DNA of 64,000 nucleotides. Origin: Deferribacter desulfuricans SSM1. GTDB lineage: Bacteria > Chrysiogenota > Deferribacteres > Deferribacterales > Deferribacteraceae. Of the stretch, positions 1 to 7,335 are shown one piece after another. The notes under the pieces were generated by a model that saw only the letters and a program-made list of their open reading frames with translations, did not search any database and was not told where the DNA came from. The first letter of the stretch is position 1. Each line of letters begins with the position of its first letter. The position numbers and the translations under genes were made by a program. Location: positions 1,703,501 through 1,767,500 of the forward strand of contig NC_013939.1 of NCBI RefSeq assembly GCF_000010985.1, in the 5' to 3' direction.

Positions 1-1490
1 TCCAACGTATCTAAGCCAAACAGTGCATAAGGTTTTAAAAAGGGTAAACCAAATAGACCATCAAACATTATTTTTTCACTTAGTAAACCAGAGTTTATCA
101 TATCAGGAACAATCAAAGTGAAAAACCATATTAAAAAACCAGAAATAATCCCAGCTATGGCTCCTTTTTCATTTACCTTTTCCCAAAACATACCCAATAA
201 AATGGCAGGCGCAAATTGGCTAACAGCAGCAAAAGATGTTAAACCTATACTTACCAGAGAAAAATGCTTCCCAATGTATTTAAAATAAAAAAAACTTATC
301 AACACTATAGCAACGACTAATAACCTTTTAAAAAAAATTAATACAAAAGATAAATTTATTTTAACAAGCCTTTTGACAAAGATTGGTATCACAATATTAT
401 TGACAACCATATTTGCTATACTTACAGAGGAAACAATAACCATCCCGGATCCAGCAGCAAGACCACCCAAATAGACCAGCAAAGATAAAAATTGATTATC
501 GTTATTAATGAAAAGATTTAAAATATAATAATCAGGATCACCTGTATTATTGAATATTAAAATCCCTGCAAAAGCTATTGGAATTACAAAAATATTTATG
601 AGCAAAAGATACAAAGGGAATAAATACATCCCCTTATCTATATGCTCACTATCCAAATTTTCTATCACTGCTACATGAAACTGCCTTGGTAAAAACATAA
701 CAGCAAACATACTCATTATAATCATTGTAAACCACTGAAAATAACTACTTAAAGACTCTTTGACTGTGATAAGGCTATCAAATTTATTTACAATTAATAC
801 ATTTTTACTCATTGCCATTTGCTTAAAAATGTCCCCAAACCCATCGAAAAGATAAAAAGTAATATACCCTCCAGCTATTAAGAAAATCACAAGTTTAAAT
901 ACTGATTCAAAAGCAATTATTGAAATCAAACCAGGATGTTTTCTAGCTTCCGTAACATGCCTGGTACCAAAAAAAGCCCCAATAATACCGATAACAAGAG
1001 AAAAATAGAATGAAAAATCATTTAATATACCACTATTATTACTACTAAAACTCTTACCAGAAACAATAAAAAATGTTTCGTTTATCGCCTTTAACTGCAA
1101 TGCAATATAAGGTATTATCCCAAAGATACAAAATAAAGAAACTGCAATACCCAAATATTTTGATTTTCCATACCTAAAGCTTAGAAAATCGGCTATAGAA
1201 GTAATATTATATTCTTCTGATATTCTAATTATATGCCTTAAAAATATCCACCATGTAAAAACAACTAAAGTTGGTCCTATATAGATTGTTATAAAATCTA
1301 TGCCACTTGTGGCAGCTCGCCCAACTGATCCATAATAAGTCCAAGTAGTACAATAAACACCTAAAGTTAAAGAATAAACATAAGGATTAGCCAAAATCTT
1401 TTTATTTTTTTTAAATAATTTCTCTCCAATATATGCTATTAAAAATAAAAATAAAAAATACACTGCTGTCAGCAAATATACAACATTCAT
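1..1490 (-). CDS. SSS-domain (PutP-like) protein, probably a CbrA-type sensor kinase, partial
   Basis: The reading frame starts at ATG 1490 and runs off the left edge, giving about 496 residues, nearly all hydrophobic. It contains about a dozen membrane segments of sodium:solute symporter type. The region around residues 40-80 (YCTTWTYYGSVGRAA, then GIDFITIYIGPTL) resembles the SSS module at the N-terminus of CbrA-like hybrid histidine kinases more than plain PutP transporters. The kinase part would lie outside the window, so the sensor assignment is inference; a simple solute:Na+ symporter remains possible. A 66-residue membrane protein gene ends one base upstream (TGA-T-ATG), implying translational coupling. 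Confidence 0.75.
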   Translation of the reverse strand, partial: MNVVYLLTAVYFLFLFLIAYIGEKLFKKNKKILANPYVYSLTLGVYCTTWTYYGSVGRAATSGIDFITIYIGPTLVVFTWWIFLRHIIRISEEYNITSIADFLSFRYGKSKYLGIAVSLFCIFGIIPYIALQLKAINETFFIVSGKSFSSNNSGILNDFSFYFSLVIGIIGAFFGTRHVTEARKHPGLISIIAFESVFKLVIFLIAGGYITFYLFDGFGDIFKQMAMSKNVLIVNKFDSLITVKESLSSYFQWFTMIIMSMFAVMFLPRQFHVAVIENLDSEHIDKGMYLFPLYLLLINIFVIPIAFAGILIFNNTGDPDYYILNLFINNDNQFLSLLVYLGGLAAGSGMVIVSSVSIANMVVNNIVIPIFVKRLVKINLSFVLIFFKRLLVVAIVLISFFYFKYIGKHFSLVSIGLTSFAAVSQFAPAILLGMFWEKVNEKGAIAGIISGFLIWFFTLIVPDMINSGLLSEKIMFDGLFGLPFLKPYALFGLDTL

Positions 1491-1491
1491 A

Positions 1492-1692
1492 TCACTGTTT
1501 CCGTTTTCTTAAAAATAAAACAAAAACATAAACAACTAAAATTGACCCAAACCAACCGATAAAAAAATACAAATATATCAACGGAATCCCAAAGATAAAT
1601 ACTCTTTTGTCAAAAATAGTTATAAAAGGATAATTGATAAAAATAAACCCTAAAATAAATAAAAATAGCCAAACAGTAGTTATCCTACTCAT
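1492..1692 (-). CDS. Small two-helix membrane protein preceding the SSS gene
   Basis: This protein has 66 residues and two predicted membrane helices, around residues 5-25 and 32-60, with a basic C-terminus (LRKRKQ). The central block (PFITIFDKR, then FGIPLIYLYFFIGW) resembles small membrane proteins encoded just upstream of SSS-type sensors such as CbrX in front of cbrA. That link is from memory of family context and not proven here. The start is ATG 1692, and the stop lies one base before the next start, so the two are probably translated together. Function unknown. Confidence 0.6.
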   Translation of the reverse strand: MSRITTVWLFLFILGFIFINYPFITIFDKRVFIFGIPLIYLYFFIGWFGSILVVYVFVLFLRKRKQ

Positions 1693-1750
1693 AGTTTAAT
1701 TATAACAAATTTAAAGGGTTTGTCATCAAATGTTTTTGTACTACTGAACA

Positions 1751-1956
1751 GAGGATGCTGCACAATAGCCTATAGTGTTGACAATTATCATAATCATGAG
1801 ATTGCTTCCCCCGCCATTAACGTTTAAAATACCCTTAACAAATTTTAAACTCAATAACTCCCACTAAATGGCGGGGTCGCAAAGACCACAAAATGCAGTC
1901 ATTGCAAGCGTCAGCAAAGCAATCTGTATAGTTGCACTGTTTTATTGTGCAACAGC
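1751..1956. repeat. MITE-like palindromic repeat, copy A
   Basis: The ends are near-complementary: GAGGATGCTGCACAATA at 1751-1767 and TATTGTGCAACAGC at 1943-1956. Inside is a block shared with 13086-13146 and 59989-60058, including GTCATTGCAAGCG followed by AGCAAAGCAATCT. An internal inverted repeat (CCCGCCATT at about 1810 against AATGGCGGG at about 1867) is unique to this copy. The stretch TTGACAATTATCATAATCAT (1778-1797) also occurs in the copy near 59967. No transposase gene is present, so this looks non-autonomous. It fills most of the 1693-1988 gap. Confidence 0.6.
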
Positions 1957-1960
1957 TTTC

Positions 1961-1980
1961 AAAAAGGGCAAAACGCCCTT
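1961..1980 (-). terminator. Rho-independent terminator of the thioredoxin-like/permease operon
   Basis: The arms AAGGGC (1964-1969) and GCCCTT (1975-1980) form a 6-bp stem with a 5-nt loop. On the minus strand the stem is followed by a run of T (1965-1961). It lies 8 bases past the stop of the thioredoxin-like gene. Confidence 0.7.
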
Positions 1981-1988
1981 AAACAAAA

Positions 1989-2228
1989 CTACTTTATTTT
2001 ACTTATAATCTCTTTCAGCTGCTCAACATTTGGAAGAGGTTTCCCCTCATGAACAACCTTTTCATTAATCACCAATCCAGGAGTAAACATAACATACTTT
2101 GAGATTTCATTAATATCTTTTACATATTCCACTGTTGCATCAATCTGTAACTCTTCAAGAGCTTTCAGGGTAGCTTGATATAAAAACTCACAATTTCTAC
2201 AACCAGTTCCTAAAACTTTTACGTTCAT
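1989..2228 (-). CDS. Small thioredoxin-like protein (redox-active disulfide type)
   Basis: A 79-residue thioredoxin/glutaredoxin-fold protein with the active-site motif GCRNC near the N-terminus and the cis-Pro region TPGLVINEKVV about residues 49-59. It matches the small TM0996/MTH895-type redox disulfide proteins that often sit next to DUF318/UPF0718 permeases and ArsR in arsenic loci. I start it at ATG 2228, which has AAGGAGG six bases upstream, and not at the TTG one codon earlier. It lies 22 bases after the permease gene, so the two are co-transcribed. Its likely role is thiol-redox support for the permease. Confidence 0.8.
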   Translation of the reverse strand: MNVKVLGTGCRNCEFLYQATLKALEELQIDATVEYVKDINEISKYVMFTPGLVINEKVVHEGKPLPNVEQLKEIISKIK

Positions 2229-2250
2229 CAATTCCTCCTTTTATTAAAAA

Positions 2251-3420
2251 TTAAAAGCTTCCAAATATAATACCTGCAAAAGTTGACATAATAACTACAA
2301 GCACAACATAAACAATAGTTTTCTTAGTACCAATAACGCTTCTGATAACAAGCATATTAGGTAAGCTTAAAGCAGGACCGCTTAAAAGAAGTGCCAAAGC
2401 AGGACCCTTCCCCATTCCAGCACCCAATAATCCTTGTAAAATTGGCACCTCTGTTAAAGTTGCAAAATACATAAACGCACCAACAACTGACGAAAAGAAG
2501 TTAGCTCTAAAACTATTTCCACCAACTAAATTTTCAACAATCTCTTTTGGGATAATACCATTTCCACTGTTTGGTCTACCAAGTAAAAAACCAGCAATCA
2601 GCACACCGATAAACAGCAAAGGTATAATCTGTTTTGAATACTCCCAGGTTTCACTAAGCCAAGCAATTCTTTCTTCTTTTTGAAACCACCTAAAGACAAT
2701 TACAAGTAAACCTATTAAGGCTAAAAACACTAACCACCACTTAATTCCATAAATAAAGCTAAAAAGTGTGCCAAATTTATTTGGTTTAGCCCATGTTGCA
2801 AAAATCAAAATAGCAACTAACATAGCAAAAAACAAAATATCTTTGTATAAAGGCCTCTCTTTACCACTGATTGAAGCTGAAGGTATGTTGTTTACCCTTT
2901 CAGCATCCTCTTTCCCAAAAAATAGTTCCATTATCAAACCTATTACAATTGCAAAAGTTATCGCACCTATCGCTCTAGCCAACCCTAATCGCCAACCCAG
3001 TATCCTTGCAGTTAAAACAATCGCTAAGACATTTATTGCAGGCCCGGAATAAACAAAAGCTGTAGCAGGACCAATCCCTGCACCTCTTGAATAAATACCC
3101 GCAAACAAAGGCAATATTGTACAAGAACAAACAGCCAAAATAACCCCTGAAACTGATGCTACAGAATACGAAACAATCTTTTTTGCCTCTCTACCAAAAT
3201 ATTTAATTACAGATGCTTGAGAAACAAAGGAAGATATCCCTCCAGCTATAAAAAGAGCAGGAATTAAACATGTTAATGTATGCTCTCTCACATATTCCTG
3301 AAGCATTAACACAGCTTCTATTACAGCTTTTTGGTATTTTTCCGAGTGAAATGGTATGAAATAAAAAATTAAAAAAAGTGCCAATAAAGTTAAAAAAGCA
3401 TTTCTCTCTTTTTTATCCAT
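2251..3420 (-). CDS. DUF318/UPF0718 family permease (arsenic/metal export type)
   Basis: This 389-residue membrane protein has about ten hydrophobic segments and two repeated signature regions. One holds CSCTILPLFAGI followed by SGPAINV (about residues 98-130); the other holds TEVPILQGL followed by LSGPALSLPN (about 320-355). Such permeases (YraQ, ArsP, SO_0444 groups) export organoarsenicals or metals. The start at ATG 3420 has GGGGAG at the right distance; the frame stays open 21 codons further but with no ribosome site. The gene is divergent from arsR, so induction by arsenic or antimony is likely, though the true substrate is not visible. Confidence 0.8.
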   Translation of the reverse strand: MDKKERNAFLTLLALFLIFYFIPFHSEKYQKAVIEAVLMLQEYVREHTLTCLIPALFIAGGISSFVSQASVIKYFGREAKKIVSYSVASVSGVILAVCSCTILPLFAGIYSRGAGIGPATAFVYSGPAINVLAIVLTARILGWRLGLARAIGAITFAIVIGLIMELFFGKEDAERVNNIPSASISGKERPLYKDILFFAMLVAILIFATWAKPNKFGTLFSFIYGIKWWLVFLALIGLLVIVFRWFQKEERIAWLSETWEYSKQIIPLLFIGVLIAGFLLGRPNSGNGIIPKEIVENLVGGNSFRANFFSSVVGAFMYFATLTEVPILQGLLGAGMGKGPALALLLSGPALSLPNMLVIRSVIGTKKTIVYVVLVVIMSTFAGIIFGSF

Positions 3421-3434
3421 AAAAGCTCCCCTTA

Positions 3435-3448
3435 AACGATATTTCGTT
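3435..3448. promoter_or_regulatory. Candidate ArsR operator
   Basis: The inverted repeat AACGA-TATT-TCGTT sits in the arsR/permease divergent region. It begins near the predicted transcription start of the permease promoter, where a repressor would block initiation. The assignment to ArsR rests on position only. Confidence 0.45.
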
Positions 3449-3455
3449 AAACATA

Positions 3456-3483
3456 AAAATATCATAAAAATATTACTTGTCAA
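3456..3483 (-). promoter_or_regulatory. Predicted sigma70-type promoter of the permease operon
   Basis: On the minus strand TTGACA (3483-3478) and TATTTT (3461-3456) are separated by 16 bases. The -35 is perfect; the -10 matches 4 of 6. Confidence 0.5.
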
Positions 3484-3511
3484 CAGAATTTTTTTGGAAT
3501 ATTATAATTGT

Positions 3512-3853
3512 ATGGATATGAAGAAAACATCAGAAATATTTAAATCACTTGGAGAAATTAATAGGCTCAGGATTGCCCTTTTACTTTCTGAACGTCCAAT
3601 GTGTGTATGTGAAATAAATGAAGTATTGCACATTGCTTTATCAACAATATCAGCACATCTAAAACACCTAAAATATGCTGGAATAATTGTAGATGAAAAA
3701 GAAGGAAGATGGATAACCTATAGATTGTCAGAAAACCCATTTATTCAAAAACTGATAAAAGATATAAAAGAAGAGTTAAAAGATGATGAACAATTTCTAT
3801 CTGATAAAGAAAAAGCATCTAATGTAACACGAGAAACAATAACAAAGTGTTAG
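3512..3853 (+). CDS. arsR: ArsR-family transcriptional repressor
   Basis: This 113-residue winged-helix protein starts DMKKTSEIFKSLGEINRLRI. The sequence MCVCEI corresponds to the ELCVCDL-type As(III)/Sb(III) site in helix 3, with both cysteines of the CVC motif kept. Recognition helix ALSTISAHLKHLK follows. I prefer ATG 3512 to the upstream TTG at 3494, which lacks any Shine-Dalgarno; ATG 3518 is also possible. It is divergent from the permease and followed 18 bases later by a NifX-like gene, probably in the same transcript. Autoregulation through 3435-3448 is inferred. Confidence 0.85.
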   Translation: MDMKKTSEIFKSLGEINRLRIALLLSERPMCVCEINEVLHIALSTISAHLKHLKYAGIIVDEKEGRWITYRLSENPFIQKLIKDIKEELKDDEQFLSDKEKASNVTRETITKC

Positions 3854-3871
3854 CATATACAGGATATTTCT

Positions 3872-4273
3872 ATGAATAAAAAAATTGCAATTGCTTTAGA
3901 TAAAAATGGTGACATAGCCAAAACCCATTTTGGGGATGCTGATTACATCTACTATTTACAGATTACAGACAAAAACGAACTTGTCTTCTTAGAGAAGAAG
4001 GAAAATATTTTGAAAACCTTTGAAGAATCAGGTCACGGTCACGATAAAAAAATTGTTTTTGCAAAAGAAGTATTAAAAGATGTGCAATTTGTAATCTCTG
4101 GTGCAATGAGTCCTAACTTTAAAAGGCTAAAACATAAAGCAGGGATTTATCCAATCGTAACAAATAAAAATATAGAAGATACAATAAATTATTTAAAAAA
4201 TAATCTATCAAAAATTTATGAATTTTTTACAGAAGATGACAACTTAGTTTATATCATAGAAAAAAATGATTAG
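3872..4273 (+). CDS. NifX/NifB-C-terminal-like (Fe-Mo cofactor binding fold) protein
   Basis: A 133-residue protein of the dinitrogenase iron-molybdenum cofactor family (PF02579). It has the usual opening KIAIALDKNGDIAKTHFGDA and the later FVISGAMSPNFKRLKHKAGI. In non-diazotrophs such proteins are small carriers of unknown metal clusters. It contains a short HGHDKK segment that could bind metal. It follows arsR with AGGA as ribosome site. The two other NifX-like genes of the window (14515-15240) are shorter. No nitrogenase is visible. Confidence 0.75.
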   Translation: MNKKIAIALDKNGDIAKTHFGDADYIYYLQITDKNELVFLEKKENILKTFEESGHGHDKKIVFAKEVLKDVQFVISGAMSPNFKRLKHKAGIYPIVTNKNIEDTINYLKNNLSKIYEFFTEDDNLVYIIEKND

Positions 4274-4294
4274 CAGCCTTAATCACTGCTAATC
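4262..4294 (-). terminator. Terminator of the CoA-binding protein gene
   Basis: A perfect 9-bp stem GATTAGCAG (4268-4276) and CTGCTAATC (4286-4294) spans the two convergent stop codons. On the minus strand it runs into ATTTTTT, so it should stop transcription from the right. Confidence 0.65.
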
Positions 4295-4702
4295 AGCATA
4301 CATCCCAAGCCTCATAAACTCTTTAAAAATGCATTTATCCATAACTATAGGTATTCCGGCTTCATCAGCTAATCTTTTAGCTTCCTCAGAATAAACTTCT
4401 TCTTGTAGCCATATAAATTTTGCCCCTTTTTTTATAGCCTCTTTAACTATCTCAGGAGCAAACTCACTCCTTCTAAACACATCTACGATATCAGGAGTCA
4501 CAGGAACATCTGAAATACTTTTATAAGCTTTTACTCCTAAAACTTCTTCTTCATTAGGATTTACAGGGTAACAGTTATACCCTTTTTTCATCAAAAACTT
4601 CATAATACCATTACTTGCTCTTTCTGGATTATTTGATGCACCAACAATCACAATATTTTTAGCTTCCTGTAAAAACTTTTTTAAGAAATCATCTGTGATC
4701 AT
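4289..4702 (-). CDS. CoA-binding Rossmann-fold protein (YccU type)
   Basis: A 137-residue protein consisting only of a CoA-binding domain like that at the N-terminus of succinyl-CoA synthetase alpha. The nucleotide loop is IVIVGASNNPER (about residues 17-28). Further conserved blocks are CYPVNPNEEEVLG, VDVFRRSE and KFIWLQEEV. YccU-type proteins bind CoA but have no assigned reaction. Start ATG 4702 follows a G-rich ribosome site. It stands 9 bases beyond the flagellar gene and may be co-transcribed with it. Confidence 0.85.
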   Translation of the reverse strand: MITDDFLKKFLQEAKNIVIVGASNNPERASNGIMKFLMKKGYNCYPVNPNEEEVLGVKAYKSISDVPVTPDIVDVFRRSEFAPEIVKEAIKKGAKFIWLQEEVYSEEAKRLADEAGIPIVMDKCIFKEFMRLGMYAD

Positions 4703-4711
4703 TCAAACCCC

Positions 4712-5329
4712 CTACGCAAAATTGTCTATAATATTACCTAACATTTCATCTATAACTTTTGTAGTTTTCAAATTTGCCTCAAAATAATTTTTAGTAACAA
4801 TCATATCTACAATCTCTTTTGCCAAATCAACGTTTGATGCTTCTAAATAACCAGGCAATATTTCATAACTGTTTTCAGGTACTTTATTACCGCTTGAATT
4901 AAATAGCTCAATTTTACCCAATGGTTCTTTATCTATATATATTGAGCCATCAGGTGAAACTTCTATTTTGCCTTCTCTACCAGTAGAAAATAAAATTTCC
5001 CCTCTAGGACTAACGATATTTCCTTTTTCATCCATTGAAAAATGACCAAAACGGGTAAAAACCTCGCCACCTTGATTATTTGTAAGTTTAAAAAAACCTT
5101 TACCATTTATTGCTAAATCTAAATTTCTACCAGTATAAATTAGATATCCTTGAGTATCTAAGTCTTTTATAGAATAAACATTTACACCATTTTTTGATAA
5201 AGCAGAATTATATGATACAACCCTTTTAAATCCTGGCGTATTTATATTTGCTATATTATTTGCACTATTATCAACCCTTGTAATTGCAGCATTTAATGCT
5301 GATAATGAATTATACAACCCCTTTATCAT
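4712..5329 (-). CDS. Flagellar hook/basal-body rod protein, FlgF/FlgG type
   Basis: This 205-residue protein carries the typical rod/hook N-terminal signature (SANNIANINTPGFKR, about residues 22-36). It also has the C-terminal heptad region ASNVDLAKEIVDMIVTKNYF, which forms the coiled-coil axial core. A FlgF- or FlgG-like subunit fits; at 205 residues it is shorter than usual (about 240-260) and nearer FlgF. It lies apart from the main flagellar block at 42315-50769. The intergenic region to the divergent operon contains an FNR-type box that could also affect this gene. Confidence 0.8.
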   Translation of the reverse strand: MIKGLYNSLSALNAAITRVDNSANNIANINTPGFKRVVSYNSALSKNGVNVYSIKDLDTQGYLIYTGRNLDLAINGKGFFKLTNNQGGEVFTRFGHFSMDEKGNIVSPRGEILFSTGREGKIEVSPDGSIYIDKEPLGKIELFNSSGNKVPENSYEILPGYLEASNVDLAKEIVDMIVTKNYFEANLKTTKVIDEMLGNIIDNFA

Positions 5330-5369
5330 AAGCTTAATTTAATCAAAATATTGTAATTTTGCAATAAAT

Positions 5370-5383
5370 TTGATTGTAATCAA
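5370..5383. promoter_or_regulatory. FNR-type box TTGAT-N4-ATCAA
   Basis: TTGAT-TGTA-ATCAA matches the FNR/CRP-family consensus at all ten specified positions and is extended by one base pair on each side. The site centre (5376.5) is about 40 bases upstream of the start expected from the -10 element at 5403-5408, the spacing of a class II activated promoter. Confidence 0.65.
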
Positions 5384-5402
5384 AGATAAAACTTTTAATC
5401 TA

Positions 5403-5408
5403 TATATT
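5403..5408 (+). promoter_or_regulatory. -10 element of the 5441-8572 operon
   Basis: TATATT lies about 20 bases past the FNR box with no good -35 hexamer, as expected for an activator-dependent promoter. GAGGTG at 5431-5436 is the ribosome site. Confidence 0.4.
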
Positions 5409-5440
5409 GTAAATATCAACAAAATAAAACGAGGTGAAAA

Positions 5441-6646
5441 ATGATAATTACAGAGCAAACAAAAATTAAAGATATTATAGATAACTATCCAAATAGTGTA
5501 TATTTCTTTAAAAACTTAGGACTAAATAATCTAGAAGAGCCAAAAAGTCCAATGCGACTTTTATCTTTAAAATCAATCTCTGAAATCAAAAAAATTAATT
5601 TAGATACCCTCATAAAACAACTAAATGAATATTTAAGAATAGAAACCAATAAAACTGATATTACTTTAATAGAAAACAATAAAATAGGCGATATCAAAGT
5701 ATACGGAGTATTACCATGCCCCGTTAGGGTTCCCCTTTTAGAAAAATTAAATGAGTCGATTAATGAATTTGAAGAAAAGAATAATATTACAGTTGAAGTA
5801 AATCTAGAATCAGCATCTAAGGGGTTGGGTTGGTTAAAAGATTCAATTAATTTTACTGATGAAAAGACAATTCCAGATATTATCATTTCTGCTGGTTTTG
5901 AATTTTTATTTTCTGAAAATGCACAAAAAAGGATAAAAGATGGATTTTTCAAAGACTGTTTCCCTGATGAAATCAATGAAGATTTTAAATATATAAACAT
6001 AAAAGATAGATATAGTGCACTTTCTGTTTTCTCAGTGGTCCCAGCTATTTTTATGATAAACGAAGAAGAGTTAGAAGGTGAAAAAATACCAGAATCTTGG
6101 GAAGAATTACTGTTTGGGAACTATACAAACAAAGTATCAATACCTGTTGGAGATTTTGATCTTTTTAACAGTATACTTCTACACATGTATAAAGATTTCG
6201 GAATGGATGGTATAAGTAAATTAAAAGATATTATGTTTAAAAGTTTACATCCAACAGTTGCAGTAAAAACTCAGCAGATGAAAAACTCCAATAAACCTGC
6301 TGTAACTGTCATGCCTTACTTCTTCTCAAAGATGGTCAGATCGTTAAATAGTGTGAAGATAATATGGCCAAAAGATGGAGCCATTATAAGCCCTATCTTT
6401 GCTTTAATTAGAAAAGATTCTGCAGAAAAAATTAAACCAATAATAGACGCCATATTTTCAAAAGAGGTTGGTGAAATCTTATCACACAACGGCCTTTTTC
6501 CATCATTGCACAAAGATGTAAAAAACAGCCTATTAGAACCTGCAAAATTTAAGTGGATAGGTTGGGATTACATATTAGAAAATGATACTGAATCCCTTAT
6601 CAATAAATTAGACAAAGAATTTTCTGATTTTGTAGGAGTAGCATAA
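5441..6646 (+). CDS. Cytoplasmic ABC-type solute-binding-like protein with N-terminal DUF1858-like domain
   Basis: A 401-residue protein. Residues 1-65 (TKIKDIIDNYPNSVYFFKNLG and following) resemble a DUF1858 domain but lack its usual CxxC. From about residue 80 the protein looks like an extracellular solute-binding protein of the iron/tungstate type, with GVLPCPVRVPLLEKL and SASKGLGWLKD. There is no signal peptide, lipobox or leading membrane helix, so it should stay in the cytoplasm. It is the first gene of a four-gene operon and overlaps the GTPase start by one base (TAATG). The ligand is unknown; a metal, oxyanion or cofactor carrier is inference. Confidence 0.7.
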   Translation: MIITEQTKIKDIIDNYPNSVYFFKNLGLNNLEEPKSPMRLLSLKSISEIKKINLDTLIKQLNEYLRIETNKTDITLIENNKIGDIKVYGVLPCPVRVPLLEKLNESINEFEEKNNITVEVNLESASKGLGWLKDSINFTDEKTIPDIIISAGFEFLFSENAQKRIKDGFFKDCFPDEINEDFKYINIKDRYSALSVFSVVPAIFMINEEELEGEKIPESWEELLFGNYTNKVSIPVGDFDLFNSILLHMYKDFGMDGISKLKDIMFKSLHPTVAVKTQQMKNSNKPAVTVMPYFFSKMVRSLNSVKIIWPKDGAIISPIFALIRKDSAEKIKPIIDAIFSKEVGEILSHNGLFPSLHKDVKNSLLEPAKFKWIGWDYILENDTESLINKLDKEFSDFVGVA

Positions 6647-7332
6647 TGAAACTAATAACTATAAGTGGTCCTCCTTCATCAGGTAAAACCAGTGTAATTT
6701 TGAAATGTATTGATGAGCTTCTACAAAGAGGGGTAAAAGTGGGCGTCGTCAAATTTGATTGTCTCACAACAGACGATGATGAAATCTACGCAAAAAAGGG
6801 GATCCCTGTCAAAAAAGGTTTATCAGGAGCTATCTGCCCTGACCATTATTTTATAAGCAATATTGAAGAGTGTTTTGAATGGGGGAAAAGTTTAGGGCTT
6901 GATGTGTTGATTAGTGAAAGTGCAGGGCTTTGTAATAGATGTTCCCCCCACATAAAAGATATCCTTGCCATATGTGTTATTGATAATCTTGCAGGGATAA
7001 ATACACCAAAAAAAATAGGTCCAATGCTAAAAGGTGCTGATATAGTAATCATCACAAAAGGGGATATTGTTTCACAGGCTGAAAGAGAAGTTTATGCAAT
7101 GAAAGTAAAACTGGTTAATCCTAAAGCACTAATTTTACATGTAAACGGTATCACAGGACAAGGCGCCAATGAGTTAGCAAATCTACTTTTAAAATCAACT
7201 GATACTAATTCTATCACAGAAAAACAGCTCAGATTTACAATGCCAGCTGCTGTATGCTCATACTGTCTTGGTGAAAAAAGGATTGGAAAGCAATATCAAA
7301 TGGGAAATATTAAAAAGATTGAGATGGAGTAA
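6646..7332 (+). CDS. SIMIBI-class GTPase, HypB/UreG/CobW-like metallochaperone type
   Basis: This 228-residue protein has the P-loop GPPSSGKTS (residues 8-16), ESAGLCNRCSPH (91-102) where HypB and UreG have switch/metal residues, and TKGD (137-140) in place of NKxD for guanine. C96, C99 and H102, plus C204 and C207 near the C-terminus, are potential metal ligands. The family inserts Ni, Co or other metals into enzymes. It lies between a cytosolic solute-binding-like protein and an ABC ATPase with only 1-3 bases of overlap or spacing. The exact client is not deducible. Confidence 0.75.
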   Translation: MKLITISGPPSSGKTSVILKCIDELLQRGVKVGVVKFDCLTTDDDEIYAKKGIPVKKGLSGAICPDHYFISNIEECFEWGKSLGLDVLISESAGLCNRCSPHIKDILAICVIDNLAGINTPKKIGPMLKGADIVIITKGDIVSQAEREVYAMKVKLVNPKALILHVNGITGQGANELANLLLKSTDTNSITEKQLRFTMPAAVCSYCLGEKRIGKQYQMGNIKKIEME

Positions 7333-7335
7333 ACT

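Noticed and set aside
1778-1797. FNR-like TTGAC-N4-ATCAT inside the repeats (also near 59967)
   Set aside because: It matches only 8 of 10 positions and is part of the repeated element, so conservation reflects the repeat.
2768-3052. Open frames opposite to the permease and other genes
   Set aside because: They are antisense shadows of well-supported genes with no ribosome sites.
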